A stretch of 21,067 bases of DNA from CAZPLZ01 sp964587525 (GTDB taxonomy: Bacteria > Oederibacteriota > CAKKQC01), in assembly GCA_964587525.1 (NCBI GenBank), contig CAZPLZ010000038.1, forward strand, positions 1-21,067, read 5' to 3'. Below the pieces are notes generated by a model. The model saw only the letters and a list, made by a program, of their open reading frames with translations, did no database searches and was not told where the DNA came from. A program made the position numbers and the translations under genes. This document shows, one piece after another, positions 14,431-21,067 of the stretch. Positions within the stretch are counted from its first letter, which is position 1. The number at the start of each line of letters is the position of its first letter.

Positions 14431-14439
14431 ATTGTATCA
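14431..14439 (-). promoter_or_regulatory. Extended -10 promoter overlapping the recR stop codon
   Basis: On the minus strand the sequence reads TGATACAAT: a TACAAT -10 box (one change from TATAAT) with the TGn extension. The TGA is the recR stop codon itself. The inferred start near 14424 leaves a 40-base leader carrying the strong Shine-Dalgarno of the beta-barrel gene. There is no good -35 (TGGAGG at normal spacing), as expected for an extended -10 promoter. It may serve the whole block down to nuoI. Confidence 0.5.
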
Positions 14440-15036
14440 TAGATCTTTCCGCCCCTCCAGCGCCTGAGCGAGCGTGCCCTGATCGGCGTACTCGAGGTCA
14501 CCGCCTATCGGGAGCCCCCGGGCGATCCGCGAGACCCGGATGCCCAGCGGCCGGATGAGCTGGGCGATGTACAGCGCGGTGGCTTCTCCTTCCAGATCCG
14601 GGTTGGTGCCCACAATGACTTCCTTGACCGTATCGGCCTTGAGCCGGCCGAGCAGCTCACCGATGCGCAGGTTCGCCGGTGTGATGCCATCCAGGGGCGA
14701 GATCACCCCTTGCAGCACGTGATACCGGCCGTGGTAGGTTCCTGCACGCTCGAACGCCAGCACATCGGACGGTTGCTCCACGACGCACAGCACGCCGGCA
14801 TCCCGCCGTTGATCCGCGCAGATCGCGCATGGATCCTGTTCGGTGATGGAAAAACATTCCGAGCAGGAACGGATATTCCTCTTGACGTCCCGCATCGCCT
14901 GCGCCAGCGCCTCCACCTCAGCCTCCGGCAGGCGCAGCAGGTGGAAGGCCAGCCGCTGTGCGGTCTTGCGGCCGACACCCGGCATTTTTTCCAGCTCCAC
15001 GAGGAGCCGCTCAAACGACGCCGAAAATCCCGCCAT
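14437..15036 (-). CDS. recR: Recombination mediator protein RecR
   Basis: RecR acts with RecO and RecF to load RecA at gapped DNA. At 199 residues it has the full family length. Visible are the N-terminal helix-hairpin-helix (MPGVGRKTAQRLAFHLL, 18-34), a C4 zinc finger (C58-x2-C61 and C70-x2-C73), and the Toprim domain from about residue 80 (LCVVEQPSDVLAFE, then TNPDLEGEATALYIAQL) to the C-terminal GGDLEYADQGTLAQALEGR. The ATG at 15036 has a GGAG motif 7 bases upstream. The classical dnaX-ybaB-recR order is broken here: an unrelated secreted-protein gene lies between dnaX and recR and no ybaB is seen. Confidence 0.98.
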   Translation of the reverse strand: MAGFSASFERLLVELEKMPGVGRKTAQRLAFHLLRLPEAEVEALAQAMRDVKRNIRSCSECFSITEQDPCAICADQRRDAGVLCVVEQPSDVLAFERAGTYHGRYHVLQGVISPLDGITPANLRIGELLGRLKADTVKEVIVGTNPDLEGEATALYIAQLIRPLGIRVSRIARGLPIGGDLEYADQGTLAQALEGRKDL

Positions 15037-15056
15037 TCTTAACTCCGTTCTTCACG

Positions 15057-15092
15057 CCCTCTCCCGCATACGGGAGAGGGTCGGGGTGAGGG
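15057..15092. repeat. Hairpin repeat between the secreted-protein gene and recR (copy B)
   Basis: A 10-bp perfect stem (ccctctcccg at 15057-15066, cgggagaggg at 15071-15080) with a cata loop, followed by tcggggtgaggg. It is the same unit as the copy near 9009-9046, in opposite orientation. It fills the 70-bp gap before recR and would lie in the recR leader if the transcript reads through. It could be a transcript-end or processing signal; no T-tract is present. Confidence 0.7.
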
Positions 15093-15106
15093 TAGATATG
15101 TGACCA

Positions 15107-16168
15107 CTATCGTTTCCACAAGCGCAGCCTCTCCCGCTCCTTCTCCAGCCGCTTCTTGTTCGGCCAGCGAATAAACGGTAGCAGGTAGTAGCCCATCACC
15201 TCGTAGCCAAACCGGTCTTTCAGGTACGCGATGTCGAACCCGAGGAAGGCTTCCACGCGAGACTGGATCAGCCAGGGCCGGTCCATCCGCTCTTGCGGAA
15301 CGGTGATGACTTCTATCTTGATGATATGCTTGCCCTTGAATTCCAGGTCCAGCCCGCCGAAGGCCGTGACCAGCATCTCGGACGGCTGGTTTGGCTTCTT
15401 CGGATCTGAAAACTTGCTGTTCCGGAGCATCGGTAGAAAACGCGGAAACGCCTTTTTGAAACCATACATGGTTCCACCGGAGACGGTGAATGAACCGAAG
15501 CGCTTGCTCATCACGCCGTACACGTTGTGCATGAACGTCTGCCTGACCTCCTTCTCAGCCAGCGACGTCGCCTGCACCGCACCGCCGGTGAACGGCAAGC
15601 CCATCCCCCCGTAATAGCCGGTCGCTACCGCCGGCCGGTATTTTTTTTCCGCCAGAAACGCCCACTTCGCATCGGCACCGATGAAGAGCGAGAAGAGAGG
15701 GGCAATGAACAAGCCTTGCTCGGTATAGAGGGTGCCGATGTACCAGGCCAGAAACACCTCCAGATTTTCTCCCGTGGATTTGTGCACATGGGCGGCGTAT
15801 GCGGACGGCATGATGACAATGGTCGCCCGTTTATGTAAATCTTCGAACGGCACTGGCGGAGGTCCCTTCGGCTTGGGCTTGGGTTTGGCCGGGGCAGCCT
15901 TGGCTGTTGTCGCAATCTTGGGCTTTCGTCCCAGAGGCGTAGGGGCCCGGGCAGGGACGGGCGGTTTTGCGGAAGGAGCCAGCGTAGTTGCACCCAGCGC
16001 CACGGGAGCCACCGCGGTGGTCGCACTCGCCAACGGTGTCGATTGGATGGTGACCGTACTTGATGGCACAGGAACAGCCGTCGTTTCGGACAGGGCCGTC
16101 GTACCGCCTGGAACTTCCGCAATCACCATGCCACTTCCGAGCAGGAGCACGGTGAAGCCTGGAAACAT
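15107..16168 (-). CDS. Uncharacterised secreted or outer-membrane protein with a Pro/Lys linker
   Basis: I do not recognise this 353-residue protein. The ATG at 16168 overlaps the dnaX stop by one base (TGATG); a longer frame to 16321 only overlaps dnaX. The N-terminus is hydrophobic (MFPGFTVLLLGSGMVIA), a short export signal or membrane anchor. Residues 22-108 are low-complexity, rich in Thr, Ala and Pro, ending in AKPKPKPKGPPPVP, which looks like a periplasm-spanning linker. From about 115 to 335 the protein alternates aromatic and small residues (TLYTEQGLFIAPLFSLFIGA, GSFTVSGGTMYGF, VTAFGGLDLEFKGK, GFDIAYLKDRFGYEVMGYY), as in beta-strands of an outer-membrane protein. The tail is strongly basic (KKRLEKERERLRLWKR). 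The linker recalls TonB, but no TonB C-terminal domain is recognisable. Confidence 0.85.
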   Translation of the reverse strand: MFPGFTVLLLGSGMVIAEVPGGTTALSETTAVPVPSSTVTIQSTPLASATTAVAPVALGATTLAPSAKPPVPARAPTPLGRKPKIATTAKAAPAKPKPKPKGPPPVPFEDLHKRATIVIMPSAYAAHVHKSTGENLEVFLAWYIGTLYTEQGLFIAPLFSLFIGADAKWAFLAEKKYRPAVATGYYGGMGLPFTGGAVQATSLAEKEVRQTFMHNVYGVMSKRFGSFTVSGGTMYGFKKAFPRFLPMLRNSKFSDPKKPNQPSEMLVTAFGGLDLEFKGKHIIKIEVITVPQERMDRPWLIQSRVEAFLGFDIAYLKDRFGYEVMGYYLLPFIRWPNKKRLEKERERLRLWKR

Positions 16169-17754
16169 CACCGCTGCGCCGGCGGGTGTTTGGGCACGAA
16201 TCGTGCCTTGAAGATCTCCATGGCAGCCTTGACCAGCGGCTCCCGCTCCATCCAATCCGGCACAGGCTGGGCAGGAACCACCGGCTTGGCCGCACCACCT
16301 GTCTCCGGACCAGCGGCACATACGGCGATCGAAACCCGCTGGCCCACCAGCTCAGACAGGGCACGCTCGACCGACACCTTGATCTCGCCGCTCTCCAGGC
16401 CCTGGCGATGAAACTGAGACCCCACTTCCAGCATGACCGTACCATCCTTCACTTCAACAACTCTGGCACTCTTGAGGTACACCTGGCCGGCCGGTTCAGA
16501 CGTCTTGAGCCGCTCCAACACCTGTGGCCACTGCCGGGCGAGATCGCCAAGCGGAATGTCCCCCCTGCCGGTCGCTGGATTAGTCGCTGGTGGCGACCGA
16601 CCGCCTTGCAAGGCCGCCTCGAGCCTTTTCAAGTGCGCCTCCACCTCGTTCCAGGCCAGCGCTCGCTCGCGGCGCATGAGCCGGGCCACAGCCAGCTCGG
16701 CCGCGATTCGTGGATGGCTAATCTGCCGCGAGGTCAGTTCCTCGATCGCCCGCCGGACATGGACGAGGAGGGCCAGCAGCTCCTCTTCGCTAAACCAGCC
16801 GGCCCTCTCCGAAGCGGTCAGGAACCCATCTGCCGTCATGGAGGCCACCTCTGCGCCCAGCTTCGTCATGAGCGCATCGCGCAGCTCTTCCTGAACCTCC
16901 TCCAAGAGTTCCTCGGGATTCCGGCCGGACTCGATCAGCTCATCCAGCAGCGCCAGCCCGGCCTTAGCATCCCGGCTATGAACCACGGTGAGGAAACGCT
17001 CGACCCACTCCCGTTCCACCAAACCCAAGAGAGCGCGAACGTCAGCCACCGTCACTTTACCCGGAGCAAACGCAGCCACCTGCTCCAACAGCATCTGGGC
17101 ATCCCGCATCGCGCCACGGGAAACTTTAGCGATCAGCACGAACGCGGCTTCCTCCACGTGGATCTGCTCCGCCTCAGCGATCCGTTTCAAATGGGCGGTC
17201 ACCGTAGCGGGGCCCAAGGGGTGGAAATTGAACCGCTGGCAGCGCGAGTGAATGGTGGGAATGATGTCATGCGCATTCGTCGTCGCGAGGATAAACATGA
17301 CGTGCCCAGGAGGTTCCTCAAGGGTCTTCAGGAAGGCATTCGCCGCAGGACCAGTCAGCATGTGCGCCTCGTCAAGAATAAAGACTTTCTTCCTGGCGCG
17401 AGCCGGCGCTAACCGGGCGACTTCCCGCAAATCGCGGATTTCATCGATCCCCCTCGTCGATGCGGCATCGATCTCAATCACATCGATGGCCCGGCTACTC
17501 ATAATTTCCATGCACATCGAGCACTCGCCACAGGGGTTTGGCCCCTGCCCCCGCTCGCAGTTCACCGCTCGGGCTAGGATTCGCGCACACGTGGTCTTCC
17601 CCACGCCTCGGGGGCCAGCGAAGAGATACGCATTCGCAACTTTCCCCTGAGCCAGGGCGTTCGACAGCGTCTGCACCACGTGAGGCTGCCCGATGACATC
17701 TTCGAACCGCACTGGCCGCCATTTGAGGGCGAGAGCGCGGTGTTCGCTGGTCAT
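16168..17754 (-). CDS. dnaX: DNA polymerase III subunits gamma/tau
   Basis: DnaX is the clamp-loader ATPase that opens the beta clamp. At 528 residues it has the AAA+ core: Walker A GPRGVGKT (47-54), a zinc-binding C66, C75, C78 and C81, Walker B LDEAH (127-131) and sensor/SRC motif at 170-172 (IHSRCQRF). The collar domain ends near residue 370. The C-terminal part (WPQVLERLKTSEP... and a charged end) is the tau-type extension. I found no A-rich slippery site like the E. coli one that would produce a short gamma form. ATG 17754 overlaps the coaX stop (ATGA), so the two are coupled. Its stop overlaps the downstream secreted-protein start. Confidence 0.97.
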   Translation of the reverse strand: MTSEHRALALKWRPVRFEDVIGQPHVVQTLSNALAQGKVANAYLFAGPRGVGKTTCARILARAVNCERGQGPNPCGECSMCMEIMSSRAIDVIEIDAASTRGIDEIRDLREVARLAPARARKKVFILDEAHMLTGPAANAFLKTLEEPPGHVMFILATTNAHDIIPTIHSRCQRFNFHPLGPATVTAHLKRIAEAEQIHVEEAAFVLIAKVSRGAMRDAQMLLEQVAAFAPGKVTVADVRALLGLVEREWVERFLTVVHSRDAKAGLALLDELIESGRNPEELLEEVQEELRDALMTKLGAEVASMTADGFLTASERAGWFSEEELLALLVHVRRAIEELTSRQISHPRIAAELAVARLMRRERALAWNEVEAHLKRLEAALQGGRSPPATNPATGRGDIPLGDLARQWPQVLERLKTSEPAGQVYLKSARVVEVKDGTVMLEVGSQFHRQGLESGEIKVSVERALSELVGQRVSIAVCAAGPETGGAAKPVVPAQPVPDWMEREPLVKAAMEIFKARFVPKHPPAQR

Positions 17755-18515
17755 CGACGCGCGCGGGTGCGACCCGCGACGAGCCGGATCCCTTCCAGCG
17801 TTAGATCAGGCTCCACCCGGCGGATATGCCGGCTGGACGGCGCCACCACCGGGGCCGCACCGCCAGTAGCGACGACAGCGGGCCGCTCGCCCAGCTCTGC
17901 GAACACGCGCTCCAGCAGTCCATCCACCAGCGCCGCGCAGCCCAGCACCAGGCCAGAGCGAAGGCTATCGAGCGTGTTGCGGCCGATGACGCCGGGTGGT
18001 GCCGAAAGCGCCACTTGAGGGAGTTTGGCAGTACGGCGGAAGAGGGACTCAGCAGCCAGCTCCAGGCCCGGCGAGATGATCCCTCCCAGGTACTCTTTCC
18101 GCCGGTTCAGCACATCCAGGGTCACCGCGGTGCCGAAATCCACGATCACCACCGGGGCACCAACCAGCTCCAGCGCCGCGGCCACATTCGCCAGACGGTC
18201 CGCCCCCACGTCCGCAGGGGGATGATACTCAATGCGGAAGCCCAACGGAGACGTAAAGTCGATGACAATCGGCGCCCTGCGAAACAACATCTGGGAACAC
18301 TCCCGGTACGCAGCCTCCAAGGCAGGCACGACGCTGGCAACCGCGACCTCCTTCACACGAGCCAAAGCGCGGCCCAGCAGCCGTTGCAGGAGCAAGACAT
18401 GCTCATCCGCCGTCCGGTGAGGGTCGGAGGATATCCGCCAGGATCGGATCAGGTGCTTCCGGTGAAACAACCCCAATGTGATGTTGGTATTCCCGATGTC
18501 CACTGCCAGGAGCAT
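17751..18515 (-). CDS. coaX: Type III pantothenate kinase CoaX
   Basis: CoaX phosphorylates pantothenate in the first step of coenzyme A synthesis; type III enzymes are not feedback-inhibited by CoA and belong to the ASKHA fold. At 254 residues it matches the family. Motifs are the phosphate-binding DIGNTN at 6-11, PPADVGADR with catalytic D106, DFGTAVTLD at 126-134, and GGIISPG at 144-150. The final residues are arginine-rich (RTRARR). The gene starts 17 bases after the TPR/glycosyltransferase stop with no strong Shine-Dalgarno and overlaps dnaX at its end. The birA gene that often precedes coaX is not present. Confidence 0.96.
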   Translation of the reverse strand: MLLAVDIGNTNITLGLFHRKHLIRSWRISSDPHRTADEHVLLLQRLLGRALARVKEVAVASVVPALEAAYRECSQMLFRRAPIVIDFTSPLGFRIEYHPPADVGADRLANVAAALELVGAPVVIVDFGTAVTLDVLNRRKEYLGGIISPGLELAAESLFRRTAKLPQVALSAPPGVIGRNTLDSLRSGLVLGCAALVDGLLERVFAELGERPAVVATGGAAPVVAPSSRHIRRVEPDLTLEGIRLVAGRTRARR

Positions 18516-18532
18516 GGTGCAGGATTATGGTA

Positions 18533-20731
18533 TCAGGGCGTGCCGGCACCAAACATCCGGCGCTGTAACCGATCCCCAATATCCTTCCACCGTTGCGCCT
18601 CAGGACTTTCGGGAGCTGTCCGATACGCCCGAAGGAAATAGTCCGCGGCTCTGCCGTCATCTCCCCGCCTCAGGCGGAACTCCCCGTGCAATGCCAAGAC
18701 CTGCGCCAGCGTGGTTCTGCGTGAATCCTTCTGCGCCTTGGTACCACCCTCGGGAACCTGGTTCAGCATCTCCCGTGCCTTGTTAAGCCAGGGCTCGGCT
18801 TCCCGCAGGCGGCGTGCGGCCATGAGCTGGGACGCCTTCGTGGCCCAGAGCAGCGACAGATTGATTCGAATAATGTTTTGATGCTCAGGGTAGCGGGGCA
18901 GCGCATCCTGAAGCACACGTTCAGCCAGCTCAAGCTGGCCAACCCGGAAGGCAGCGGTGCCATATTCGGCGAGGTTCATGCTGTCCATCACCCCCTTCTC
19001 ACCGAACCGCCTCAGGTACTTGTACCCATTCGGGTAATCATTCATGAACAGGTAGACATGCCCCACCACGTTCCAGGCGTGCGCCACGTCCGGAAGGAGC
19101 TTCAGAACCGCCAGATACTCCTGGAGCGCTTCCGGCACGCGATTGGCAATCATGAGGGTGGTCGCCCGCGCGTACACTGACTCCATCCCCGGGGTGAACC
19201 ACACCTCCGTCGCTGGGGGCTCCAACGGCTGCGGGAGGATCCGAAACACGTAAAAGCCCCCATTGAAGTAATCACATTTCACGGGTCGGGCGAGCGGCGT
19301 CAGGTAGCGCTTCAGGAACTCCACATACATCTGGATCATCCGTTTATTCCAGGGGAACATGTCATAGCGCCTCTCCAGCCATTCAGCGCTGACGAAGTTG
19401 TACATGAGGACGCTGGTGCCGAGCTGCTTGAACTTTTTGCGCAGCTCCGCCGGGTCATGCGCCGCCTTGGCCAGCTTCCAGATGAGCGGCGTCTCCCCTT
19501 CCATACCACCGTGCAGCAGCCGGGCGGGGAAGCGATAGGTGGCGCCCTCTCCCACACTGCACACTTTGAACACTGTCGTCGGTTGGGGACGCTCAAGTCC
19601 AGTGGTTCGCGCCTTAAGGCGCCCCAGCGTTTGCAACGCCTCCTGGCGCGTCGTTAGATAGCGCTGGAACGTCGCTGGGAGCGGAACGAACGCCTCCCGC
19701 CAGTGCGTGGTGTGCACCGTGGGCAGCCAGATCCGCAGCAGGGCGTAGACCGCCACAAGGCCGATGGCGATCCGTCGCAGCAGTTGCGGGCAGCGGGCCA
19801 GCTCCTTCACCACCAGCAGGGACAGGAGCCAGGCAGCCGGCAGGGTGTACCGGTGAATATGGCCAATGCCCATGATCGCGATTGACCCGACAGCGCATGC
19901 CCACACGGCGCGCCGGTCCCGGCCCAGCAGGGCCATGCCGGGCAGCGCCAACAAGAGCGGCAGGTGAAACCCGCGCATGTGGCGGACCCACGCCCCCGGG
20001 AGCTTTTCAAGACTCATGGTGTCAGGGTGCAAGATCGGGGCCACGAAGTGATCATAAGCGGCCCGGTTCTCAGGGCCCCAGTCCAAAGAGGGGATCCAGG
20101 CGTAGCCGAACGGATAGATCGGATTGCCGAGCGCGAGATAGGACTTGATCCACCAGGGAATGAGCGGCAGCAGCAGGATAAACCCAAATCGAAAGGCGGT
20201 ACGCCACGGCGGAGGATGAAACAGGAGCCAGATCGCCACGAGCGGCCCGTAGACAATCTTGGCCGCCACGCATAACCCCAGCAGCGCCGCTCCCAGCGTC
20301 CAGCGCCTCGCCTGCGTCAGCACACAGCCGGCCACGAATAGCGAGGCGGCCGGGATGTCGTTCTTGGCCACGGTGACGAGCCACAGGAGCTGCCCGATGG
20401 ACAAGGCCAGCAGTGGCCCAATCCAACCGGCTCCTTGAGCGCCATCTCGACGGCAGCGCGCGGCAAAAACCGCGCTCGCCGCAAAGAAGTAGGAGACGAC
20501 CATCCACTTCGCCAGCCGGTCATCCCCCAGCAGCAATGGGATGGCAAATGTGAAATCCACCTGCAGCGTGGAGTGAAAGTAATACGGGATGTGCTCAAAC
20601 AGGACGCGGTGGGTTTGCAGATACTGCCAGGGAGCTCCCAGATGGTACTTGTCACAATCCACCTGGAACTCCGGAACTACGAGGTAGAGGAGGCAGGGGG
20701 CGAAGCCCACCGCGAGAGAGGCCAGTCCCAC
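18533..20731 (-). CDS. GT-C/PMT-like membrane protein with C-terminal TPR repeats (main part of a split gene)
   Basis: This 732-residue product looks like most of an integral-membrane glycosyltransferase of the GT-C fold, which uses polyprenyl-phosphate sugars on the outer face of the inner membrane. Family-like features are a D-K-YHLGAPWQYL motif with D27 after the first membrane segment, KNDIPAA at 123-129, PWWIKSYLALGNPIYPFGY near 192-210, and HRYTLPAAWLLSLLV near 293-307. About eight to ten membrane helices reach residue 340. A soluble domain follows, and from about 530 there are TPR-like helical pairs (ARATTLMIANRVPEALQEYL, AHAWNVVGHVYLFM). The GTG at 20731 is only the first usable start; the frame stays open upstream to at least 20752. 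The protein lacks the first membrane helices, which lie in the next open frame. Confidence 0.82.
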   Translation of the reverse strand: MGLASLAVGFAPCLLYLVVPEFQVDCDKYHLGAPWQYLQTHRVLFEHIPYYFHSTLQVDFTFAIPLLLGDDRLAKWMVVSYFFAASAVFAARCRRDGAQGAGWIGPLLALSIGQLLWLVTVAKNDIPAASLFVAGCVLTQARRWTLGAALLGLCVAAKIVYGPLVAIWLLFHPPPWRTAFRFGFILLLPLIPWWIKSYLALGNPIYPFGYAWIPSLDWGPENRAAYDHFVAPILHPDTMSLEKLPGAWVRHMRGFHLPLLLALPGMALLGRDRRAVWACAVGSIAIMGIGHIHRYTLPAAWLLSLLVVKELARCPQLLRRIAIGLVAVYALLRIWLPTVHTTHWREAFVPLPATFQRYLTTRQEALQTLGRLKARTTGLERPQPTTVFKVCSVGEGATYRFPARLLHGGMEGETPLIWKLAKAAHDPAELRKKFKQLGTSVLMYNFVSAEWLERRYDMFPWNKRMIQMYVEFLKRYLTPLARPVKCDYFNGGFYVFRILPQPLEPPATEVWFTPGMESVYARATTLMIANRVPEALQEYLAVLKLLPDVAHAWNVVGHVYLFMNDYPNGYKYLRRFGEKGVMDSMNLAEYGTAAFRVGQLELAERVLQDALPRYPEHQNIIRINLSLLWATKASQLMAARRLREAEPWLNKAREMLNQVPEGGTKAQKDSRRTTLAQVLALHGEFRLRRGDDGRAADYFLRAYRTAPESPEAQRWKDIGDRLQRRMFGAGTP

Positions 20732-20750
20732 GGGACCGAGTGCCCGGGCC

Positions 20751-21062
20751 TCAGCCGGCAGCCCTGACCAGCACCAAGCCGCGCGTATACGTGGCGCGTG
20801 AGCCCAGGAGCAGCGCCAGGACGGCCATGGCGATCGCTGCCGCCGAAAACAGCCCCGTGAGGGCTAAACCCAGGAGCGTCGTTCCGACCGCGGCCCACCC
20901 CAGCAGCAGCCCGAGGCCAAACCGTTCGAGCGAGTTGACCCCGCGCGTGCGCAAGAGCGGCAGGAGCCCGCCACCCACGCGTGCCACCACCTCAGCCAGC
21001 AGGGCCGACAGGCCGGCCAGCGCCAGCAAGCGGCCTAAGAACAGGAACGCCATAGCAATCAC
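20751..21062 (-). pseudogene. N-terminal membrane segment of the same GT-C-like protein, in a different frame
   Basis: This open frame encodes about 100 residues with two or three hydrophobic helices (AFLFLGRLLALAGLSALLAEV, then ERFGLGLLLGWAAVGTTLLG, then FSAAAIAMAVLALLLGSRAT) and ends at a TGA. Such an N-terminus is normal for GT-C proteins, and the downstream frame lacks it. Skipping one base in gccggctgagg would join ...LVLVRAA to AEARALGPVGLASL smoothly, giving one protein of about 840 residues. So this is probably the 5' part of a frameshifted gene (mutation, assembly error or, less likely, programmed shifting). An ATG lies at 21053 and a GTG at 21062, but the frame is still open at the window edge, so the true start is not certain. 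It could also be a separate small membrane protein. Confidence 0.65.
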
Positions 21063-21067
21063 ACTGT

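Noticed and set aside
15107..16168. TonB protein
   Set aside because: The N-terminal hydrophobic segment and Pro-Lys linker are TonB-like, but the C-terminal domain is far longer and beta-rich with no recognisable TonB C-terminal motif, and no ExbB or ExbD genes are nearby.
16186..17412. Long plus-strand open frame of about 408 codons
   Set aside because: It lies wholly antisense to dnaX, its translation is rich in His, Arg, Gln and Leu without any domain pattern, and dnaX is intact. High GC content produces such open antisense frames.
16168..17754. Programmed frameshift in dnaX producing a short gamma subunit
   Set aside because: No run of A resembling the known slippery site was found on the coding strand, and the frame is continuous to the natural end.

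Overview
The window is dense, GC-rich bacterial chromosome. All but one of the recognisable genes lie on the minus strand, mostly with overlapping or nearly touching ends (TGATG, GTGA, ATGA and TAGATG junctions). The content indicates a respiring Gram-negative-type bacterium: a complex I Q-module, a long-chain polyprenyl diphosphate synthase for a quinone tail, glycolate oxidase GlcDEF and probable outer-membrane proteins. Hairpin repeats of the CCCTCTCCC/GGGAGAGGG and CCTTCGAC/GTCGAAGG type and the fused NuoBCD would fit an uncultured Nitrospirota- or Methylomirabilota-like lineage. That placement is a guess; no rRNA or tRNA gene is present to test it.

Layout in transcription order (right to left). 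21062-18533: a GT-C/PMT-like membrane glycosyltransferase with a TPR tail, apparently broken into two frames near 20751. 18515-14437: coaX, dnaX, an unrecognised secreted or outer-membrane protein, and recR, tightly packed. 14384-9063: a small probable beta-barrel protein behind its own likely promoter, an unrecognised membrane-anchored protein, a polyprenyl synthase, a triple-fused nuoBCD and nuoI. 8573-8992: a lone plus-strand gene of unknown function, convergent with nuoI. 8420-1: two tandem A-type Fe-S carriers, an 80-residue protein perhaps related to DUF2480, glcD, glcE, glcF, tig, clpP and the first two thirds of lon.

How they may work together. The left operon joins Fe-S cluster delivery (two A-type carriers plus a small partner) with an Fe-S/FAD glycolate oxidase and then a protein-quality block (trigger factor, ClpP, Lon). 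The middle operon joins quinone-tail synthesis with the quinone-reducing part of complex I. The 152-bp divergent region at 8421-8572 is the most regulated-looking stretch: it has a perfect TATAAT for the left operon, a TTGACA for the plus-strand gene, and two separate dyads (8468-8490 and 8499-8532).

The least explained items are the plus-strand helical protein (weakly HEPN-like), the 80-residue Fe-S neighbour, the secreted protein between dnaX and recR, the broken glycosyltransferase, and palindromic repeats that have become part of coding sequences. I saw no CRISPR array, tRNA, rRNA, transposase or defence cassette.
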